Below, in pieces: positions 60,165 through 64,000 of a stretch of DNA of 64,000 nucleotides. The DNA comes from Pisaster brevispinus (taxonomy: Eukaryota; Echinodermata; Asteroidea; Forcipulatida; Asteriidae): assembly GCA_023634235.1 (NCBI GenBank), contig JAMKCF010000015.1:6363698-6427697 (forward strand). The letters run 5' to 3'. The notes under the pieces are model-generated. The model was not told the DNA's origin. It did no database searches and saw only the letters and a program-made list of their open reading frames with translations. Numbering within the stretch: position 1 is the first letter of the stretch; every line of letters starts with the position of its first letter. Made by a program: the position numbers and the translations under genes.

Positions 60165-60440
60165 TTGTAAGTCTAAAGACCCAGTCTCAAACATGTCAAA
60201 ATAAGACTGTCGTGAGACTTTTCTTTTTTTCTATTTTGACTTGACCACCAAAGGTTCGGTTTCTGGCGGGCTGGTCTTGGTCTTTTAAAAACAAGCTGGC
60301 CTTGGTCTCAGAATGCTTGGTCTTGGCCTTGTATTGAACAAGCTGGTCTTAGTCTCGGTCTGAGAAGCTTGGTCTCAGTCTCACTCAAGCTTAATACTTA
60401 ATCTCGGTCTTGGGCCTGCTGGTCTCAACTTGAACACCGT
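60165..60440. repeat. GGTCTTGG/GGTCTCGG repeat region
   Basis: Many variants of ttggtcttggtctt and tctcggtctgag; complement of the GACCAAGACC motif at 61412-61575. Confidence 0.7.
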
Positions 60441-61411
60441 CCTGTAGTATAGCAGAATAAGAGTACAGATACAAACCTTGTTTCTCACAGACACGTCATG
60501 ATTCACTGCTGCATACTGAGACTGTGTTATTCATAAGGGCTCCAATTTAGCACTGGACTGCAGGCCAGAGGCCAGTGCTTTTAGCATCCAAATAACTCAA
60601 ATAACATTTATTTCTATAACGCAAAACTACTAAATACATGAACATGTACAAGTAAATGCACGGTGTACAGTAATACAGAAAAAATACAAGAAAAAACTAA
60701 GATGAATGCAAAAACCGGAAAAAATAATAATCCACACGGCGGAGCAAAATAGATGCAAAACCCCAAAGTACAGCTTAAACGGGAGTCCTATAGAGAGGAC
60801 ACGACAAACAAAAAGACAGAACAGACAACGAGCAGACAAACACATAATTAAACAAGCGCAAATTGATTAAAGCCACATGAAAGCGGGCGAAGAAAAGCAA
60901 CAAGAATATAATAATGATCATGAACAAGACTGCAGACCAGTAAATAAAAACAAAGAAAAATTAGTAACTAAAACAATATATGAAAAATTAAAAAAAAAAT
61001 AAAAAAATATATTCATAGTGATAATAATGATGGCAAGTACTAGCAGAATCTGATTCAAATGTAAAGGCTATTGACAGGTTTCGGCTTCTTTTTGACCTCC
61101 TGTGGTGTCTATATGGTTGGAATTTTCAGATGGTGATGTTAGAATCAGCGATCCGCTCTTTTTTTAAAAGAATTTAAAATAAGATTAGAGAGCACGATTT
61201 CACAGCTACAATGTATGTGTCTCTCATAACTGCATTACCATTCCTGCATTAGTATTGGGCCAGTAAAATCCCAAAGGGTAAGCCTGGTGGTCTTGTGTTT
61301 TTCAACAGAATAATGGTCCCCTTGTGTATTATATTTATGAAAAAAAAGAGTTAACTATGAATTTGAAATACTTTAAATTATGTTGAGTATTGAGTTTTAC
61401 TCACACAAAAG

Positions 61412-62355
61412 CAGTGTTGTAGTCAAGACCAGGCAGTCCGAGACCAGGACCAACAGTCCGAGACCGAGACCAGAAAGTTTGAGACCAAGATCAAGGCTGT
61501 CCAAGTCTGAGACCAAGACCAAGAATAAGAACAAGACCAAGACCAACAGTCCGTGACCAAGACCAGGACCAGCCTTACAAATGAAGCTTACTAATCATTT
61601 TTTAACCATCTAAAACTCGGGGATCTATTTTTCCTGATTACTAATTATTGTTGCTTTATGGTGTAAATGTCACTTGCTGGTGACAGTGCATCCAAGATGC
61701 ACTTGACAAACATTGATGTGCCAGTGCCATGTATAACTGAAGGCCATCTGTATATAAAAATTAAGGATACAGGAAAAAGCATTTCAACCGTTACATTACC
61801 ACTGGATTATAGATTCAAAGAAACGCTTGGGAACTGCATTCTCTGTGCTAGAGAAGTAGATCACAAAACCCATTCTAGTTAATTTGGAGAAACATACTGC
61901 ATTTTTGTTTAGCAGGACTTTGTGATTGTTGGTGCACGCAGTACAATGTATTGTTAAGCGCAATCTTTGAAGGCGCGAATTTTTTTTTGTACAAAAATGC
62001 ATGGTGGGCCATTTTTGACGGCGCAAACTGTATATATTGCTTTCTTAAACTATAAATGTGCACAGTATTGATTGCGCTCACTACAGTACATGACATGGAG
62101 TGAGATAGCTGCAGTGTAGGATTCTAGGGTAACAGCCCATGCCTTCTCGCAGGATTTCGTTGGACAATTTTTCCTATCAAAGTGAATTGTTTATTTTTTT
62201 TACTGGTCTCGACATGGTCTCAAGCCAAAATTAGGTCCGAGACCAAGACTGAGACAAGGAAGTACGAGACCATGTAATTTTTCAAGAATCGAAACCAATA
62301 CCACGAAAGTTTGGTCTCGAAAATGTTTTTCAAGACCAATATCAGTCTCGACTAC
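61412..62355. mobile_element. element bounded by GACCAAGACC repeats
   Basis: Left gtagtcaagaccaggcagtc and many gaccaagacc units; right ttcaagaccaatatcagtct, cgactacta in inverted order (complement TAGTCGAGACTG). The interior 61580-62190 is unique. A possible foldback element. Confidence 0.5.
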
Positions 62356-63169
62356 TACTACTACTACTACATTAGATAAATGAGAGCTATCCATGACAAT
62401 GCATGATGAGATATGCTGTAGATCTTCCCTTATTGCTTGTTCAACTCATTTTTATTCGGTCTTATAACTGTATAAAAAACAAATTGGTCCAGTAAAAAAT
62501 TGGAGCTACAAGCTCTGCAGTCTGAGTGTGTTTTCCCCCAAATTCATGAAATTCGAACCTTGATTAAGCAAGTACAGGCTATTAGAGGGCGAAGTTAAGC
62601 AACAGTTTTACAATGTGTTCAAAGATAGACAAAACCATTTCAACCCACCCCAACTTCTGCAAGTACTGGACATAATTGCTGCAAGAAGGAAGATCAGAGA
62701 TCCATGTGCTACGCATCCTCACCTACCATCCCTTCAGCTGAAAGGAGAGGCTGTGTGAGAGCGCATCCTCGGGCATATCACTCATTACATAATGGCACCA
62801 GACGAGACTGAATAGCAGAGGGGTGGCACAGAAGTGAACAAGACTCCCATCAGGAGCTCCAAACTGTCAAGCTGAAAAAGAATTAAAAAAAATTGATTGT
62901 AAGCTGAGGACACAATGGAAATTAGTTTTTGACTTTTTTATGTTATCCTCAGCAAACGAATTTCTTTACTTGTTTTTTTATTTTATTTTGTATGTATAAT
63001 TACATGTAAAAATCAAATCAAAATCTGTCTCAATAAATTTGTTCTTCTTGACAAAATATCGACTAAAAAGTATTATGCTCTGTGAATTTGAATATTCTTG
63101 AAGTTGTCAGTAAAAAAAAAACAAGTTTACAGAAAACCAAACAAAAGAGTTGGTTAAAATATCAGTTGT

Positions 63170-63300
63170 GTGTGCATGCAAAATTCCGTTTTGGGATGAA
63201 CAAAGAAAACTGAATTAGAGCGGGACTTGTACCAGCTACAGTACATCCGGATTAAAGTGATCCCACTCTACCAACTGAACTATCTAACCCTATCTCTAAC
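63170..63300 (-). mobile_element. tRNA-derived SINE fragment
   Basis: Minus strand GGTTAGATAGTTCAGTTGGT then agagtgggatcac resembles the tRNA-like head seen at 40870. Confidence 0.45.
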
Positions 63301-63499
63301 AGTCTCCTTATTTTGCCAATAATATTTTTGTTTGGGGTGCCCGTCAGAAACCATAATAATAATAATAATAATAATGCATTTATAATGCGCCATCTATCTA
63401 GTGTACAAGACCCTATTCCGAGGCGCAGAACAAAAAACAAAACAAAAAAGCAACAAAAGAGAAATATTGAATACAAAGACAATTATACAATGAATAATC

Positions 63500-63889
63500 T
63501 AAGAAAAGTTACAAGCTAAGTGCATGTGGAGTTAAATAAATGAGTTTTCAGCAAGTTTTTAACAATGGAAGAGAACTACAGCATCTAATGTTATTAGGTA
63601 AAGTGTTCCAAAGTTTAGGAGCACAAGCAGAAAAAGCACGATCGCCATATGATGAGGAAGTTCTAGGAATAGTTAAAAGGGTCTTAGCAGAAGAACGAAG
63701 AGTGCGAGAAGGGGCGTAAGGTACAAGAAGATTTGCAATGTAAGATGGACTTAAGCCGATCTGAGACTTAAATGTAATTAATAAAATTTTGAATTGAATT
63801 CGTTGTCGAATGGGAAGCCAGTGAAGTTCCTGCAATATAGGTGTAATATGATCTTGTTTTTTAGTTTTTGTTAAAACACGACCATACAA
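63500..63889 (-). pseudogene. CR1/L2-like LINE, C-terminal end
   Basis: Minus-strand frame QELHWLPIRQRIQFKILLIT, APSRTLRSSAKTLL, YGDRAFSACAPKLWNTLP. These are the standard C-terminal motifs of CR1/L2-type reverse transcriptases. The expected KTHLF end lies one base out of frame near 63545, so it is broken. The body continues toward the right edge without a frame. Confidence 0.85.
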
Positions 63890-64000
63890 CCTTTAACTTC
63901 TGTATAACCAGTGATCACAAGTTTATGATACAACCTAGGAACCTACAGCCAAGGGATCACCTTAAATGGGACGCAACTTTTTATATCAAGTAAAATCCAC

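Overview
This is eukaryotic DNA: AT-rich, intron-rich and full of degraded mobile elements. The protein families suggest a marine invertebrate deuterostome, most likely an echinoderm. The evidence is an expanded TRPC-like channel family and decayed HYR, EGF and ephrin-receptor-like cassettes. Assignment to echinoderms is inference; no rRNA, mitochondrial or histone marker is present.

Left part (1-33.9 kb): two head-to-tail paralogous genes on the + strand for TRPC-type (canonical transient receptor potential) cation channels. Gene A (10 exons, 313-9450) lacks its 5' exons, which lie off the left edge; 725 codons are visible. Gene B (14105-33295) appears complete: 16 exons whose reading frame stays open through every junction, 1243 codons. 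The nine shared internal exons match in order and phase. Seven have identical lengths (108, 188, 137, 140, 196, 39 and 122 nt); the other two differ by whole codons. Both proteins keep TRPC hallmarks: the segment before pre-S1, the S4-S5 GPLRISLG motif, the LYW pore helix, the EWKFHR TRP box followed by TLPPPFNLIP, and the C-terminal segment before the coiled coil. Both also carry an enlarged extracellular S3-S4 loop with a dibasic furin-type motif followed by an N-glycosylation sequon. The pore, the N-terminal cysteine site and the tails have diverged.

Introns and flanks hold several repeat families: an inverted-repeat MITE found many times, tRNA-like SINEs, decayed LINE reverse-transcriptase fragments, a 2.9-kb element with a hairpin terminus at 17.96-20.86 kb, and a long CAA/CAG tract before gene B.

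Right part (33.9-64 kb): no intact gene is recognised. A 1.45-kb element with TTAA target duplications contains several long perfect palindromes (38.5-40.0 kb). A region at 40.3-51.2 kb holds same-strand, splice-site-bounded but frame-broken remnants of HYR, ephrin-receptor-like (GCC2/GCC3) and EGF domains, probably a dead or poorly assembled adhesion or matrix gene. A 61-bp satellite lies at 41.8-43.2 kb. A 2.9-kb element built of the palindrome GCAAGCTTGC is inserted in a minisatellite at 54.4-57.3 kb. GACCAAGACC-type repeats and a CR1/L2-like LINE end close the window.
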